DNA of 64,000 bases from Magicicada septendecula. Its lineage: Eukaryota; Arthropoda; Insecta; Hemiptera; Cicadidae. Positions 22,453 through 33,562 of this stretch are shown piece by piece (position 1 is the stretch's first letter; each line of letters begins with the position of its first letter). A program made the translations under genes and the position numbers. The stretch is taken from positions 371,213,258 through 371,277,257 of the forward strand of contig CM068372.1 in assembly GCA_034769895.1 (NCBI GenBank), in the 5' to 3' direction. Below the pieces are notes generated by a model. The model was not told where the DNA came from. It saw only the letters and a program-made list of their open reading frames with translations, and made no database searches.

Positions 22453-23459
22453 TGCAACGGTACAGAATTGTGTGTGATCCCAGTTTTAATTTTATATCAA
22501 TTCAGTCAATCTTTAAAATTGTTAACTTTCACCTGTGAGCAGCCCCAGTACAGCAATGCACACAGTTAGCCTAAACAATTGCCCAGACGTATTGCGTAAC
22601 TGCCCCAGCAGCAGGCTTTTTGTGAATCACAGTCTGCAGTTTGTCATCAGAGAGTGAACAGTAGTAAGCAGCATCAGACAGTAAAGTTGGTGATATAAAT
22701 TTAAACGGTGGCCTCGGGTGCAAGATAGGTCGTAATTAAGAGTAGGCCTATCTTTCAATGCATTAACATTAATTGTTAAAAAGTGTAAAGTGTACAAACA
22801 ATAGCGCGGTCACGTAGTTAAAAACATAAGAGCTCAAGCAATAAAAGTCGGCCGACAAACAAGTCTGTAAAAGTAAAATTCGTAATTGCAAACTAAAGTG
22901 AATTAAATAAGACGGAGTGTGTAGCGGTAGTGTGGAAGATTATGAACTGTGAAAATAACCTTAGTGACCAGAAACAGCCAACAACACAAGGTGGTGATGG
23001 AACTGATTAACGCCGTGGGTTGTTAAGTATTCTACATAACACTATCAGAACTATTCCCTAAATACAGACATTAAATATAAATACCGAGTTTTAATTACGG
23101 GGTTTTAAAAGAGAATAAAATAAAAAAGTATGAATGAGAGAGCGTTGCAAAGTGCTGGTCAAGTTATTTGTAAATTGTACTATTGCTAAGTCATTTTCAT
23201 ATGCGTTAAAACCAATTGTTCAAGTATTCATGCCTTATTTAAAAAAAAAAATAAAAATGTAATGTAAAAATAGAGTGAAAGCAAATAGTAAATTAAAGAA
23301 AGTTAGTTGTTTAGAATACAAAATTTGGTGTTAGAAAAATTATTTTGAAACGTCAACCCAAGTAACCCTGTCTGTAGCTGGTTTCGTCTGAATGACTTTG
23401 GACCCTAATCCGAAGGTGAGAATAAGATTTCAGTAGTTGAACTAATTAATATTGTTTCA
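22453..23459 (+). repeat. Solo LTR (1,007 bp) with 4-bp target duplication ACTT
   Basis: The segment starts TGCAACGGTACAGAATTGTG and ends TAATATTGTTTCA. It is flanked on both sides by ACTT (22,449-22,452 and 23,460-23,463). Neither a primer binding site nor a polypurine tract adjoins it, so it is a solo LTR left by recombination between two LTRs. It sits 5 bp upstream of the ATG of the element D ORF, in the opposite orientation. The end region (GTTTCGTCTGAATGAC) is close to that of the LTR of element A. Confidence 0.88.
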
Positions 23460-23463
23460 ACTT

Positions 23464-23509
23464 CAACTATCTTACCGTTATTATTGTGCTTTTTAATTTT
23501 GGCAAATAT
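23464..23509 (-). mobile_element. Short remnant of the element D leader
   Basis: These 46 bp lie between the solo LTR and the 3' LTR of element B and belong to the host element D upstream of its ORF. The rest of the leader and the 5' LTR of D must lie beyond the right end of the window, past element B. Confidence 0.5.
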
Positions 23510-24919
23510 TGTAACAAGACGCGTTTTATACGCTGTTACAAATAATTAATTCTTTGTGTAATGTTAAAAAAAAAAAATTTTATTAAAAAAAATTTTTTCC
23601 AAAAAAAAATTTTTATGTTTGTTTAAAGGTTTAATAATTTATAAATAATTCTTGTTTTGTTGTTTCGTTAAAATTTTAACGAAAGGTGAGTTGATTTGGC
23701 CAATATAAGCACTTCTGGTAGACCTTAAATGAATCTGGAGTTAAACAGATTGTCTTCTTACAATAATCGATTTGTGATTTTCTGTTCTGCTCCAACATAT
23801 CACTTTCTTTTTATATTTGTCGTCTCCCAGTAAGTCCTGTAGTTAACTCAAACTCTTATTTTAATATGTGAAATAATTTTAAATACTGATAGTTGAATTA
23901 ATTTAATTTATTGACAATATTTCTAAAAAAATCGATTTAAAATCGATATTATTCAAATGTTCGACTCTTTCACAGGGCTTGGTCGATTTTACAATTACAG
24001 GTTATTTTATATAACTGTTAAAATGGTTCTTTTAGCGATTATAATTATATAGTCAGAGAAGGGAGCAAGCATAGAAAGTATAACATGTACAAATAATTCT
24101 TAATAATTAGTAAATGACAAATGGATAATAATATATAATGTTTATAATATTTAATAATACGTCGTCGGTGATGAAGCTCAGCTGGCTAACACTTTGCATC
24201 ACGGGAGCTCAAAATGGCGGCACGTCTCGTAGTTGAAGAAAATCCAGAAACGATGATTATAAATTCTGTTAACAAAAACGCCTTCACTACCGTTTTATTG
24301 TCTCCGTATTAACATTTGGTTTGGGGTTCATTGTCATTAATAATAGGTTTATTAATGGGTATTTCTTGTAGTTCTTCCATCCTATATCTTCTTTTCTTCT
24401 CTTTTCCTTCTTGGGTTTACCAAGGTACTTAGGTTTTATTTTGTCCGTTGGTTGGTGCGGGGTATCTTCTTTATTATCTGCTCCTAAACTTCCTGTTCCT
24501 TCTTGGGTTCGGGGTATCTTCTTTATCACCTGCTCCTAAACTTCCTCTTCCTTCTTGGGTTCAGGATATCTTCTTTATCACCTGCTCCTAAATTTCCTGT
24601 TCCTTCTTGGGTTCGGGGTATCTTCTTTATCACCTGCTCCTAAACTTCCTCTTCCTTCTTGGGTTCGGGATATCTTCTTTATCACCTGCTCCTAAACTTC
24701 CTGGGTAATCTCCTGATTTTTTATATGAGTTTCTTTTAATTTATTTTCTTGAGTTTTAGTGTTGCATTTTTATTATTTAATTACTTTTTTCCTTTTATAG
24801 TGGTGTTTTTCTTTGAAGTTTAAATTATTTTCATTTGAAATTCTTTGAGTTATTTGTAATTTAATTGTTTTTATGATCTTAATGGAATTAATTTTTAGTG
24901 GATTATCTGTCATGCTACA
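23510..24919 (-). repeat. 3' LTR of element B (1,410 bp)
   Basis: On the minus strand it starts TGTAGCATGACAG at 24,919 and ends CTTGTTACA at 23,510. The left 180 bp are nearly identical to 63,811-64,000, which follows the primer binding site of element B and is therefore the 5' LTR. A purine run (GGAGGAGGG) lies just outside the start at 24,920-24,940. Long A and T runs occur at 23,566-23,625. The left flank ATAT would be one copy of the target duplication. Confidence 0.85.
24470..24706. repeat. 52-bp tandem repeat in the element B LTR
   Basis: Four to five copies of a unit containing CTTCTTGGGTTCGGGGTATC and then TTTATCACCTGCTCCTAAAC lie head to tail, with the first copy more diverged. The period is 52 bp by count. 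There are no spacers, so it is not a CRISPR array. Confidence 0.8.
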
Positions 24920-25503
24920 GATTGCCCTCCTCCAGAAGTGATTTTTTCAGACTATACTTGGTTTGTCTGAAATAATTGCTTATGATAATTATTATATTTT
25001 TTAGTATTCTTGACTTCCTTCCATTTCAAAATTTTTCTTATATATATTTGAGCTTACATTTATTTCATTCTTACTTGATCTTCCTTGATAGTAATAGTCA
25101 TCTGAGTTTCATATTTATTATTTTCTTTTCTTTTTTCTTCTTGGTGTTTTATCCTTGGGATATTTATTCCCGATCATTCCCTAACATGTGAGCTGGTGCA
25201 GTTCAGAGAGGCACAGTACGCTACTTCCTCTGCTGTCCAATACTTCACTTCTATTTGAGTACAGAGGCAAATCATCTCTGCTCAAAAAACATATTAATAC
25301 TGCTGGACTTATCTACAGACAGTTATTAAAAAAATTATTTCAGAATAGTACACTTTTGTTACTATTTAAAAAAAATATCTTTGGATACTTCACTTCGTAT
25401 ATTGCTCAGAGATTTTAATATTCCTATCTCAGTTATTCTCCTGACTTGTTAACTTGATGGTTATTTCAATTGGTACCATGGTGGGAAGCTCTTTTATTAA
25501 TAT
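24920..25503 (-). mobile_element. Element B 3' untranslated region, distal part
   Basis: No gene is present. It aligns with the 3' untranslated region of element C (47,214-47,760): both contain CATTCCCTAACA, GTTCAGAG(A/T)GGCAC and CTGCTGTCCAATACTTCA. Confidence 0.7.
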
Positions 25504-26234
25504 AACTAGCAAAAAACCCGTGCTTCGCTACGGAGTTTCACGTTGTACGTAATTGTACAATTATTGCTCGCTTAATAGTATAGGATTAGATATTTTGTAC
25601 AAATTCTCAACTCTTAGTTTGTTTATTTACATTCATAGCAACAGCTATTTATTATTTATTTCGAGAAAATCGTTAGAGCTGTTTCCGAGAAAAAAAGGAC
25701 ATACATTAATTAATTGAACTTCGAAATTTTCTTGACTATAAGAACCTGCAAACAACGAAGTTTTTTTCAATTTAAAACAATGATTAAAAACTCAGGACTA
25801 AATGTATTCGGGGTTTCCAGTAAACTGAGATGTCAACCACTTCATTTACAAAGTATGCAATTCCTGCGATAAATTTCAGTATTTGGTTTTTTGCCCCTTA
25901 GGAGTGAAAGTTTTTAAAACCGTTTCTTAGTAAGACCTATGATGAAGCTATGTTCAAAGTTTCATTGATATCCATTCAGTGGTTTCAGAGATATCATGAT
26001 CAGTGAGTCAGCCAGTGGTATTTGGGTTATATAGATATCTACTATATCTAGCCGATTTACCCAGCGTTGCTCGGATTCATAATTTATTCATAGGCTCATA
26101 GGCACCTATTCTTGTTCTAACGTTATATTACTTGTATATTTTCTATATAAGTAACTCGATGTTTCTTGCAGTAATTATATAATTTGTGATGTTTTCAATT
26201 TGTTTCTTCTGCAAGTAGATAATATTGTATATTC

Positions 26235-26292
26235 TTTTTAACACCTGACGCACGTTTCACTGAAAAATATCAGTATCATCAGAGGTTTCTAA
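26235..26292 (-). ncRNA. Hammerhead ribozyme motif, foldback 1, left arm
   Basis: This is the mirror copy of the motif in the right arm, read on the minus strand: CTGATGA at 26,282-26,276 and GTC at 26,249-26,247. A transcript of either strand therefore carries one ribozyme and one complementary strand, which would compete with folding of the ribozyme. Confidence 0.72.
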
Positions 26293-26419
26293 GTGAATTA
26301 ATAACATCGAAATAATTCTATTAATATAAAATTAACGAATAATCGAATTTGAAAATAATGAACAAATTCGATTATTCGTTAATTTTATATTAATAGAATT
26401 ATTTCGATGTTATTAATTC

Positions 26420-26480
26420 ACTTAGAAACCTCTGATGATACTGATATTTTTCAGTGAAACGTGCGTCAGGTGTTAAAAAG
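26420..26480 (+). ncRNA. Hammerhead ribozyme motif, foldback 1, right arm
   Basis: CTGATGA is at 26,432-26,438. A 5-bp stem II (ACTGA/TCAGT) with a 6-base loop follows, then GAAA at 26,456-26,459, a short stem III within ACGTGCGT, and the GTC cleavage triplet at 26,465-26,467. ACCT before the core can pair with AGGT after the cleavage site as stem I. All conserved core residues are present. Confidence 0.75.
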
Positions 26481-27326
26481 AATATACAATATTATCTACT
26501 TGCAGAAGAAACAAATTGAAAACATCACAAATTATACTTGTATATTGTATAATCTTCCTTATATTGTTACGTTCGCATTCTCACTGGAGGAATACTCTGT
26601 AGCGCACCTGTTTAAGAACATGTCATAAACTGTATTCTTATATCTGGAGAAGAATTCTGTTGCGCGTGATGCTCCTCCTCGATTTCTAACTCTGGGAGAG
26701 GGCGAACAGCTAAATTAGTTTTCAATAAAATGTCTACAGTACTTGCACGCGCTGCGTATTTAACTGTCGTTTTATAATTCATTGTGTTAATGTTGAAATA
26801 AGGCATTTGTTAAATTAGTGTCTCCTAAACTTATTCTAACAATATAGATATTAGATACCTCTATAGATTTAAGCTTATCAATTTTTAAATTCAAACTGAA
26901 GCAAGTACATTTATATTGTCTCAACACTATGATCTGAATACATTCGCTATCAAAACTTTGTTTTTTATACTCGCTTATAACTTACTTCGATCTTAACTTA
27001 TCCACTTTTAAATTCAAACTGAAACAACTCTGAATTCACACACTATTAAGAAGTTTCTTAAGATGCATACACCACCTTCGATATCATAACCTATATCTTT
27101 ATTTATAAAAACCGTGGACTCTGGCCCCGCCGTCTTTTGCGGGATCCGACCCAAGACTCTCCGGGTTCCGTGGATGAACTCCAGGGAAGGCCCGTCGGAC
27201 GACTCCCGCGCTATTTCCTACGCGGGAGACTTCCACCGATGCTATGGTAACCAGAATCTATTCTATTGGGTTGCCATAGTAACCAGATCTAATAGTTTTT
27301 TAAGACCTAAAGGACCCCCCGAAGGA

Positions 27327-27680
27327 TCGTATCGGAAAAACACCTATCCTATGTTGGTTCTCCCGTCGCGTAAAGTATTTTTGCCAAGTTTGGTTGAAAT
27401 CGGTCCAGTGGTTTAGGAGGAGATGTGGAAGACCCCAAAGGACCCCATCGAAGAAAACACCTATCCTATGTTGGTTCTCCCGTTGCGTAAAATATTTGTG
27501 CCAAGGTTGGTTGAAATCGGTCCAGTGATTTAGGAGGAGATGTAGAAGACCCCAAAGAACCCCCCAAAGGACCCCATCGAAAAAAGCACCTCTCCTATGT
27601 TGGTTCTCCCGTCGCGTAAAATATTTGTGCCAAGTTTGGTTGAAATCGGTCCAGTGGTTTAGGAGGAGATGTGGAACATA
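27327..27680. repeat. Tandem repeat of about 120 bp, three copies
   Basis: Each copy contains TATCCTATGTTGGTTCTCCC (third copy CTCCTATG), then a GCGTAAA(G/A)TATTT stretch, GGTTGAAATCGGTCCAGTG and TTTAGGAGGAGATGT. The spacing is about 120-130 bp. The copies differ at a few percent of positions. Confidence 0.8.
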
Positions 27681-28018
27681 CGTACAATGGGGGGGGGGTT
27701 TGCCCCTTAGGAGTGAAAGTTTTTAAAACCGTTTCTTAGTGAGCACCTAAGACCTATGATGAAGCTATGTTCAAAGTTTCATTGATATCCATTCAGTAGT
27801 TTTTGCTCTACGTTGATTCTATGTCAGTCAGTCAGGCAAACTTCCCCCCTTTCCCCCCTTTAAAGGTCGAATTTCCAAAAATCCCTTCTTAGCGGATACC
27901 TACATCCCATAAGGAACCTACATGCCAAATTTCAAGTTTCTAGGTGTTATAGTTTCGGAGATTTCGTGATGAATCAGTCAGTGAGTCAGTGGTATTTCTC
28001 TTTTATATATATAGATTA

Positions 28019-28540
28019 TCAATGTTTATTATCATATAAAGTTTTTGTTATTAGTTCTTTATACTTTTCTGGTTTTTATTACAATCTGCTTTTGTTTACT
28101 GTAGCATATATTTCTGATATATTTGTTTGTTTCTCAGTTTTTATTTGTTCCACTTGTTCCATGTTCTAGAACTTTCTTATAATTGTCTTTATTACATTTG
28201 ACACTTATTTCATGATCATTCATTATTGATTTATTTAATTACATTTTATAACTTTGATTCTTTTCTCAAATTACTTCTCTCTGGTTTTTTATTCAAATGA
28301 ATGTTTTAATTAATCTTTTAATGAGGTCATTGTTTCTCTTTATACCACTTCAAAGTGTTATTATTTTTATTTCCACACAAGTTTATTCAGTTAATCGTAT
28401 CACTGGTTTTTATTTCTTTTTATATAATTTCATAGAAGGTTTTTACAATTTATTTGTTGTAAATGACATTCCTATATCCTTTAGAATTGATTTGTTTTAC
28501 ATCTCTAAATTCTTTTCCTTTTATTCTATAAAGTTTTTAG
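28019..28540 (-). mobile_element. Element B 3' untranslated region, proximal part
   Basis: T-rich sequence without a gene continues the untranslated region of element B after the interspersed repeat block. It corresponds in position to 47,760-48,230 of element C. Confidence 0.5.
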
Positions 28541-28800
28541 AATAGTTTGTCAGTAAGTTGATATTTACTTTATTTTTGAATTTTGATGATTTTTAATTCA
28601 AAATTCTTTCTTTTTATTTCATAATAGTTTCTTCATAAATTATTTGTAGTAATTGGTGCTTACTATATTTTTGAATTTTGGGGTTTAATCAAAATTCTTT
28701 CTTTTTTTGTATTTCCAAAATGTTTCTTTCAAGATAGTTGTAGTAAGTTGTTCTTACTTATATTTTTGAATTTCGTGATGTAATCAAAATTCTTTTTATA
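28541..28800 (-). repeat. Hairpin repeats after element B pol (about 3 copies)
   Basis: Three units of about 90-95 bp each contain a GTAAGTTG...TTAC-like element followed by TTTTTGAATTT and AAAATTC. They are diverged copies of the eight-unit array in element C at 48,240-48,975 and lie at the same place, directly next to the pol stop. Confidence 0.65.
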
Positions 28801-31620
28801 TTACTCCTCATGATACATTTTCATGGATGCCTGGTTATATACACTCTTGATTTTACCAGAACCCATCTCCTTTATCTCATACGTGTTATTGTTTTTGTCT
28901 TTGGAGACTATATAGGGTCCAGTGTATAATAGTAATAATTTCTTAGTTATCCCTTCCAGTGAACTTGGTAATTCCCTATTTTTTAATACTTTTTCACCAC
29001 TGGTATAGGTAATTATTTTACCCATACCTTTTTGATATTTATTTCGCCGTTTCTCCTGGTCTTCGGCCACCTTGTTATAAAACTTGAACCTGTCAAAAGT
29101 ATAAATTGTTTCCCTCGGGAACTCCAATATTTCTTCGATCTCCCTTGGGGGTTGCTTTTCGTACTTGGCGGGAGTATGGGGTAATTCCTATGGCTGGGTG
29201 GTACGCCAAGTTGAGGAATTCTTCTGTGGCCTCTAGATAGTCTTGCCACCTCCTCTGTTGATTGTGGCAATATGTTCGTAATATTCGCCCCACCTCTCGT
29301 AATACTCTTTCCGCCGGGTTACTGCTCGGGTGGTAGACCGAGGTTTTATAAGTACGAACACACATAGACAGTAGGGTATCCCGCCATTTTTTCCCCTTGA
29401 ATTGGGTTCCGTGGTCGGTAATGATCGAAACTTGTTTTCCGACGTTTGGGAAGTACTGGTTGGTTAATATGTCGAGAATTTTATTTATAGTCGCCCGATT
29501 TGCTGGGTATAGCTTGATGAACTTCGTGAAATGGTCCATCACGATGACTAGATACTTGTATCTGTGTGACGACCCCCACTGCGGGGAAATGGCCGGCAGA
29601 TGTCCAAAAATACTTTTTCCAACTTTGCCTGAGATGTTATTGGAATCATTTGCCCTTCCTTTTTCTCGTTATTCGATTTAACGAGTTGGCAAATGCGGCA
29701 ACCCTATATATATTTCCGGACCTTCCGGTTGATATCTTTAATGTGGCAGCTCTCTTCCAGGGCCTTTATCACCTTTAAGGCGCCCATATGCCCATATCGA
29801 ATATGATAGTTACTTACTATCTCCTTTTCGATATGGGTTGGAATGATGACCTTCCATTTCTCCTTCCTCAAAGATGGTTGTATGAACAGTACATTGTTAT
29901 GAATTTTATAATATCGGGCGATAGTCTCGTCCCCTGCTTCCAATCTCGTCTTAATGGATTGTAATTTCGGGTCTGCGTGTTGGTGGGTGCTCAGGTTTTC
30001 CAATAATGAGGCTAGATCGGCTCTGGTACTAAGAATATGGTATATTTTGAGTACACTTTCTTTCTCCCCCTCGAATTTTTGCTTATCAATGTCGATTCGT
30101 GACAACACGTCCGCAACGACATTCTTCTTTCCTGGGATGTACTCCCACTTAAGATTATACTCTTGTAGTAACAGTATCCACCGGGTCAACCTTCCGTGAC
30201 TGAGTTTGCATCTCCTCAAGAACGATATGGACTTATGGTCTGTCCGGACGGTAACGGGGTAACCAAGGATGTAGGTGCGGAATTTGCCACAAGCAAACAC
30301 TACACTTAACAGCTCTTTTTCAGTGACGTGGTAGTTCTTTTCGCACTGGTTTAACGCTCTACTTGCGAAGCAAATCACGAGATGTTCGCCCTCCTCATCC
30401 TCTTGATACAGTGTTGTGCCAAGGCTAATGTCGCTGGCATCGCAAATCAGGAAGAACGGTTTACTGAAATCCGGATGGCGAAGTATGATTGGTTCAAGGA
30501 ATTTTTCTTTAATCAGCGTTAAGGTCTCATTCTGCTCTATACCCCATATTCATTTATTCTTGGATGACAGTTGTGGTTGAAATCTGGCGGTCAATTCAGA
30601 ATACTTTTCCTGGAACTTGCGATAGTAATTACAGAGTCCCAGGAATAACTGTAATTGCCTTCGATTCTTTGGTGTTGGAAATTTCTGAATCGCTTCTACT
30701 TTTTCAGCCGACGGTGAGATTCCCTGGTCGTTCAATATAAAGCCCAAGAATTGAATTTCCTTGGCTATGAGCTGAGATTTTTCTAGCTTTAGCGTGATGT
30801 TATTCGCAGCTAATTTATTCAGCACATGTTCCACACGGTAGCAGTGTTCCTCCCAAGTTTCTGAGGACACTAGCAGATCATCTACGTACACGGTGGTGAA
30901 TTTTAGTGCTTCCTGGCCAAGTATCTGGTCCATGCAGTGTACAAAGACAGCGACCTAATTCACTAGTCAGAAGGGCAATCTTTTAAACTGGTAGTTCCGC
31001 CCTTCGAATATGAAGGCCAGATACTGGCGACTCTGTGGATGCAATTCCACCTGCCAATAGCCGCACACCGTGTCCCAGGTACTAAAGTACTTGGTACCGT
31101 GGAATCGTTTTAAAATCTCTTCAATCTCACCGGGCGAAGTCCTGTCATTAATAATCATTTTATTAATTTCCCGCGCATCTAGGCATAAACGGACTTGTCC
31201 GTTTTTCTTAGGAGTAGCCACAATAGGACTGGTGTGTATAGGACTGGCTACTCTCTATTATGTCACGGTTAATCATCTTAGTTATTTCAGCTCTTACTGC
31301 TTCCTTTCGTGATTGCGCGATGGGTATGACTTCCGGTTAAAGTCCACTGTGTCTCGGAATTGTAGAGTACACTGGAAGTTTTTTACTTTACCGGGCTCGT
31401 CAGAAAATACTGATCTGTACTGTTCGTAAATATTTATTAATTTGTCTGCTTGGTGTTTTTGCAACCTTTCTCCTGTTATACCGCTCCAGAAATCCCTGAT
31501 TTCCTGGATCTTTTGGGACCATAAGTCCTCATTAGCGTTATCGTCCATCATTCGTTCAATCATAGGATTTTGATTTATATAATTGATTTTACGAATCTGT
31601 TGGTGGATATTGTTGGGAAT
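28801..31620 (-). pseudogene. Element B pol, part downstream of the Tigger insertion
   Basis: Read on the minus strand from 31,620, the parts in order are a linker and the start of RT (31,563-31,294), RLCLDAREINKMI and GYWQVELHP (31,221-30,967), TTVYVDDLLVSSE (near 30,890), and a divergent linker. RNase H follows (FASRALNQCEKNYHVTEKEL, DHKSISFL), then the integrase His/Cys part (YHIRYGHMGALK), TDHGTQF with YHPSSNPAERV, and a GPYIV motif near 28,920. It is close to element C along its length. Multiple frameshifts and small deletions (near 31,250, 30,950, 30,545, 29,700, 29,560 and 29,100) make it inactive. Its 5' half lies at 59,756-60,341. Confidence 0.85.
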
Positions 31621-31622
31621 TA

Positions 31623-31645
31623 CAGTAGACTCTCAGCTATCCGAC
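31623..31645 (+). repeat. Left terminal inverted repeat of Tigger
   Basis: It starts CAGTAGACTCTCAGCTATCC and is preceded by TA. The partner is 59,731-59,753, with one mismatch (G against A at the 14th base). Confidence 0.92.
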
Positions 31646-32021
31646 TCCCGCCTATTCGACCTCCGGCCTATCCGACCCGCCGGACCCGCTACTCAAAAAA
31701 AAAAAAAGTATTTTGAGTACGATACATATGCAGTATTTCCAATCCGATTACTAGCGCCTTCAAACATCATGTGAGCAATCCCGCCACGCGGGTGAAGGCG
31801 CTTACGCGTGAATCACCAGTTACCAATACAGTACGCCAATTGATTTATGTTGTGACAGGAAAGTTTCGTGTTCCTACTTGAGTGTGTAACAGGTGCATCA
31901 GTCAGTCTGTATCCAGAAGTCAGTCCGTGCGGTTCAGTCGTTCGTGGATTGTTAATTTGTTATAAAGTGTGTATACAGTATTGTTGGTGGCTTTTATTTT
32001 TAAGTGAAATATTGGTGACAG

Positions 32022-32330
32022 ATGAAAGAAAGTGGTAGTAACTTTGGAAGAAAAACTGCAAGCAATAAAAAGAATGGATTCTGGTGAGTCGGTAAACAAA
32101 ATTGCACTGGAGTTAGGAGTTGGAAAAACTACTGTGGGTGATTGGCGAAGAAATCGCGCAGAGATTGAAAAATGGTGTTCTAAGCAAGCAAGTGGCAGTG
32201 GCGTGAAAGTTAGAAAAACTATGCAAAAAGGAAAACATGTGGAAGTTGAAGAGGCTTTATATCTGTGGTATGAAAATGTGAGGGGGAAAGGATTAACGGT
32301 TTCAGGCCCCTTGCTCCAAGAAAAAGCGAT
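32022..32330 (+). pseudogene. Tigger transposase, segment 1 (DNA-binding part)
   Basis: From about 32,032 the translation reads VVTLEEKLQAIKRMDSGESV with KIALELGVGKTTVGDWRRNR, a pipsqueak/CENP-B N-terminal helix-turn-helix. It continues into a second CENP-B-type HTH with LYLWYENVRGKGLTVSGPLL and stops at the insertion of element A after 32,330. An ATG lies at 32,022, but it is out of frame by a small deletion, so the start is damaged. By family knowledge this part binds the transposon ends. Confidence 0.85.
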
Positions 32331-33392
32331 TGTAATGGTACGAGATTGTAGGGCCAAGATAACATTTTAAAATTACATTCTCTATGCAGTCATTGTTCAC
32401 CCTTGTAGAACCCCGAGTTAGTCAACCAGCTAGGTTGTGTTTATTGCAGAAAAACGTCTATGTTTTGTCTCCGTACTCATGCAACGCAGACCGATTGTCA
32501 AATAACATCAACCTGCGCCTCAGCCGTGAATCACGAAAGAAAGTAATGTAACTGCACATTGCGCCAGGCGGCAAAAACATTGCTCACCTTCCCGCCTATG
32601 CTAAGGCGCCCTTTCAATAGCACCAATGAGAGCACATATGCACGATCACGGGACCAAAAAACACGGTATGCAATTTAGCAAACTAATGCCAGTGCTATCG
32701 CAACTCTTGGCCGCGCGGCCAGCCTACAACAACATCTAAGAGTAAAAAAAGTTATGTCGGCCGACTTAATCATCTTCCAGAACGTGAGGCGTTAATTAGT
32801 AATCAATAAGAAACATGAGACAATAAACCGTAAAATCAGTACCGGTACCAACAGTGGCGTGAGTGCGAGAGAACTCAGAAATCGGTCAGTTAGTGAACTG
32901 GTGTCACGCTTAGTATACGTGAATAATACGGGTGTGCATTGAAGGCCAGCCATTATCAGGATGAGTACAACCTTTTAAAGTTCAATTAATATGTCATAAA
33001 ATTTGCTTTTATAAATACTTTAATAAGTAACAGAGATCTCTAATAGAGGGGAGTTTGGTTAAAGCTTAACGAAAAAAAGAAAGTGTGTGTGTGTGGTTAT
33101 ATACTGGTTCATTTTCAATTTTCTTATACGTATTCAGTAATGTTAATTATCATAGTATTTTTTAAAAAACCAAAGTTAACAAAGATACTGTCATTTGTAG
33201 AAGTAGAAGAAGGGGGTGATTTTCGATAAATAAAATAAGTATGTATTTTAGACAGTAGAAAATGTGTTAGCGTCATTTTCACATATCAAATCCAAACAAT
33301 CCTTTTTGCAGCAGTTTCGTCTGAACGACCCTTGGAATAAAAACCCGAAGGTAAGAGATAAATATAATATAAATTAATCTGTAAAGTTTCAT
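32331..33392 (+). repeat. 5' LTR of element A (1,062 bp)
   Basis: It starts TGTAATGGTACGAGATTG and ends GTAAAGTTTCA, followed by one base and the primer site. It matches 41,766-42,826 except for about six substitutions and one A insertion near 33,360. Confidence 0.93.
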
Positions 33393-33393
33393 T

Positions 33394-33410
33394 GGCCCCG
33401 AACTGGGACG
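33394..33410 (+). other. Primer binding site of element A (altered tRNA-Lys type)
   Basis: The sequence TGGCCCCGAACTGGGAC aligns to the site of elements F and G with one base missing and one substitution (A to T). It may prime less well from the same tRNA or use another one. Confidence 0.7.
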
Positions 33411-33439
33411 GCGAATATAATTTGTGGTTATATTCGCCA
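33411..33439 (+). promoter_or_regulatory. Hairpin directly after the element A primer site
   Basis: GGCGAATATAA and TTATATTCGCC form a perfect 11-bp stem around a 7-base loop. The equivalent hairpin of element F (377-405) differs at paired positions in a way that keeps pairing. Confidence 0.65.
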
Positions 33440-33562
33440 GACCTAATTAAGCTGCAGAACGGGTTATTTGGAAGTGAGGGCGTGGTTAAATAAATTAATT
33501 TCATAATTGAGAAAATAAATGAAATTGATGTAGTTGTCGGCAGTGAGGCCGAAAATAAATCG

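Larger units (their letters stand above)
26141..26535. mobile_element. Foldback 1: palindromic element with hammerhead motifs in both arms
   Basis: Arms of about 173 bp (26,178-26,350 and 26,364-26,536) are near-perfect inverted repeats around a 13-bp loop. A 37-bp unpaired extension (26,141-26,177) precedes the left arm. ACTTGTATATT occurs at 26,130-26,140 and again at 26,536-26,546, which suggests an 11-bp target duplication. The architecture is the same as that of foldback 2. There is no ORF. I read it as a non-autonomous derivative made of two inverted PLE-type ends. Confidence 0.75.
25504..28018. repeat. Degenerate interspersed repeats inserted in the element B 3' UTR
   Basis: This block interrupts the B/C-like untranslated region. 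It starts with CTAGCAAAAAACCCGTGCTT and ends with TTATATATATAGATT. About 100 bp starting GCCCCTTAGGAGTGAAAG occur twice (about 25,903 and 27,705), and GAGTCAG(T/C)...GTGGTATTT also occurs twice (about 26,006 and 27,978). The end sequence resembles short interspersed repeats common in arthropods, but I cannot name the family. It also contains a palindromic foldback and a tandem repeat, listed separately. No coding region is convincing; the 100-codon ORF at 27,114 spans repeat sequence. Confidence 0.6.

Noticed and set aside
22445..22460. Self-integration as explanation for the LTR next to the element D ORF
   Set aside because: A 4-bp duplication (ACTT) on both sides shows a normal insertion followed by LTR-LTR recombination.
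24470..24706. Possible CRISPR array
   Set aside because: Repeats are directly adjacent without unique spacers, and the sequence is eukaryotic LTR.
27114..27416. 100-codon ORF
   Set aside because: It runs through interspersed and tandem repeat sequence and has no recognisable motif.
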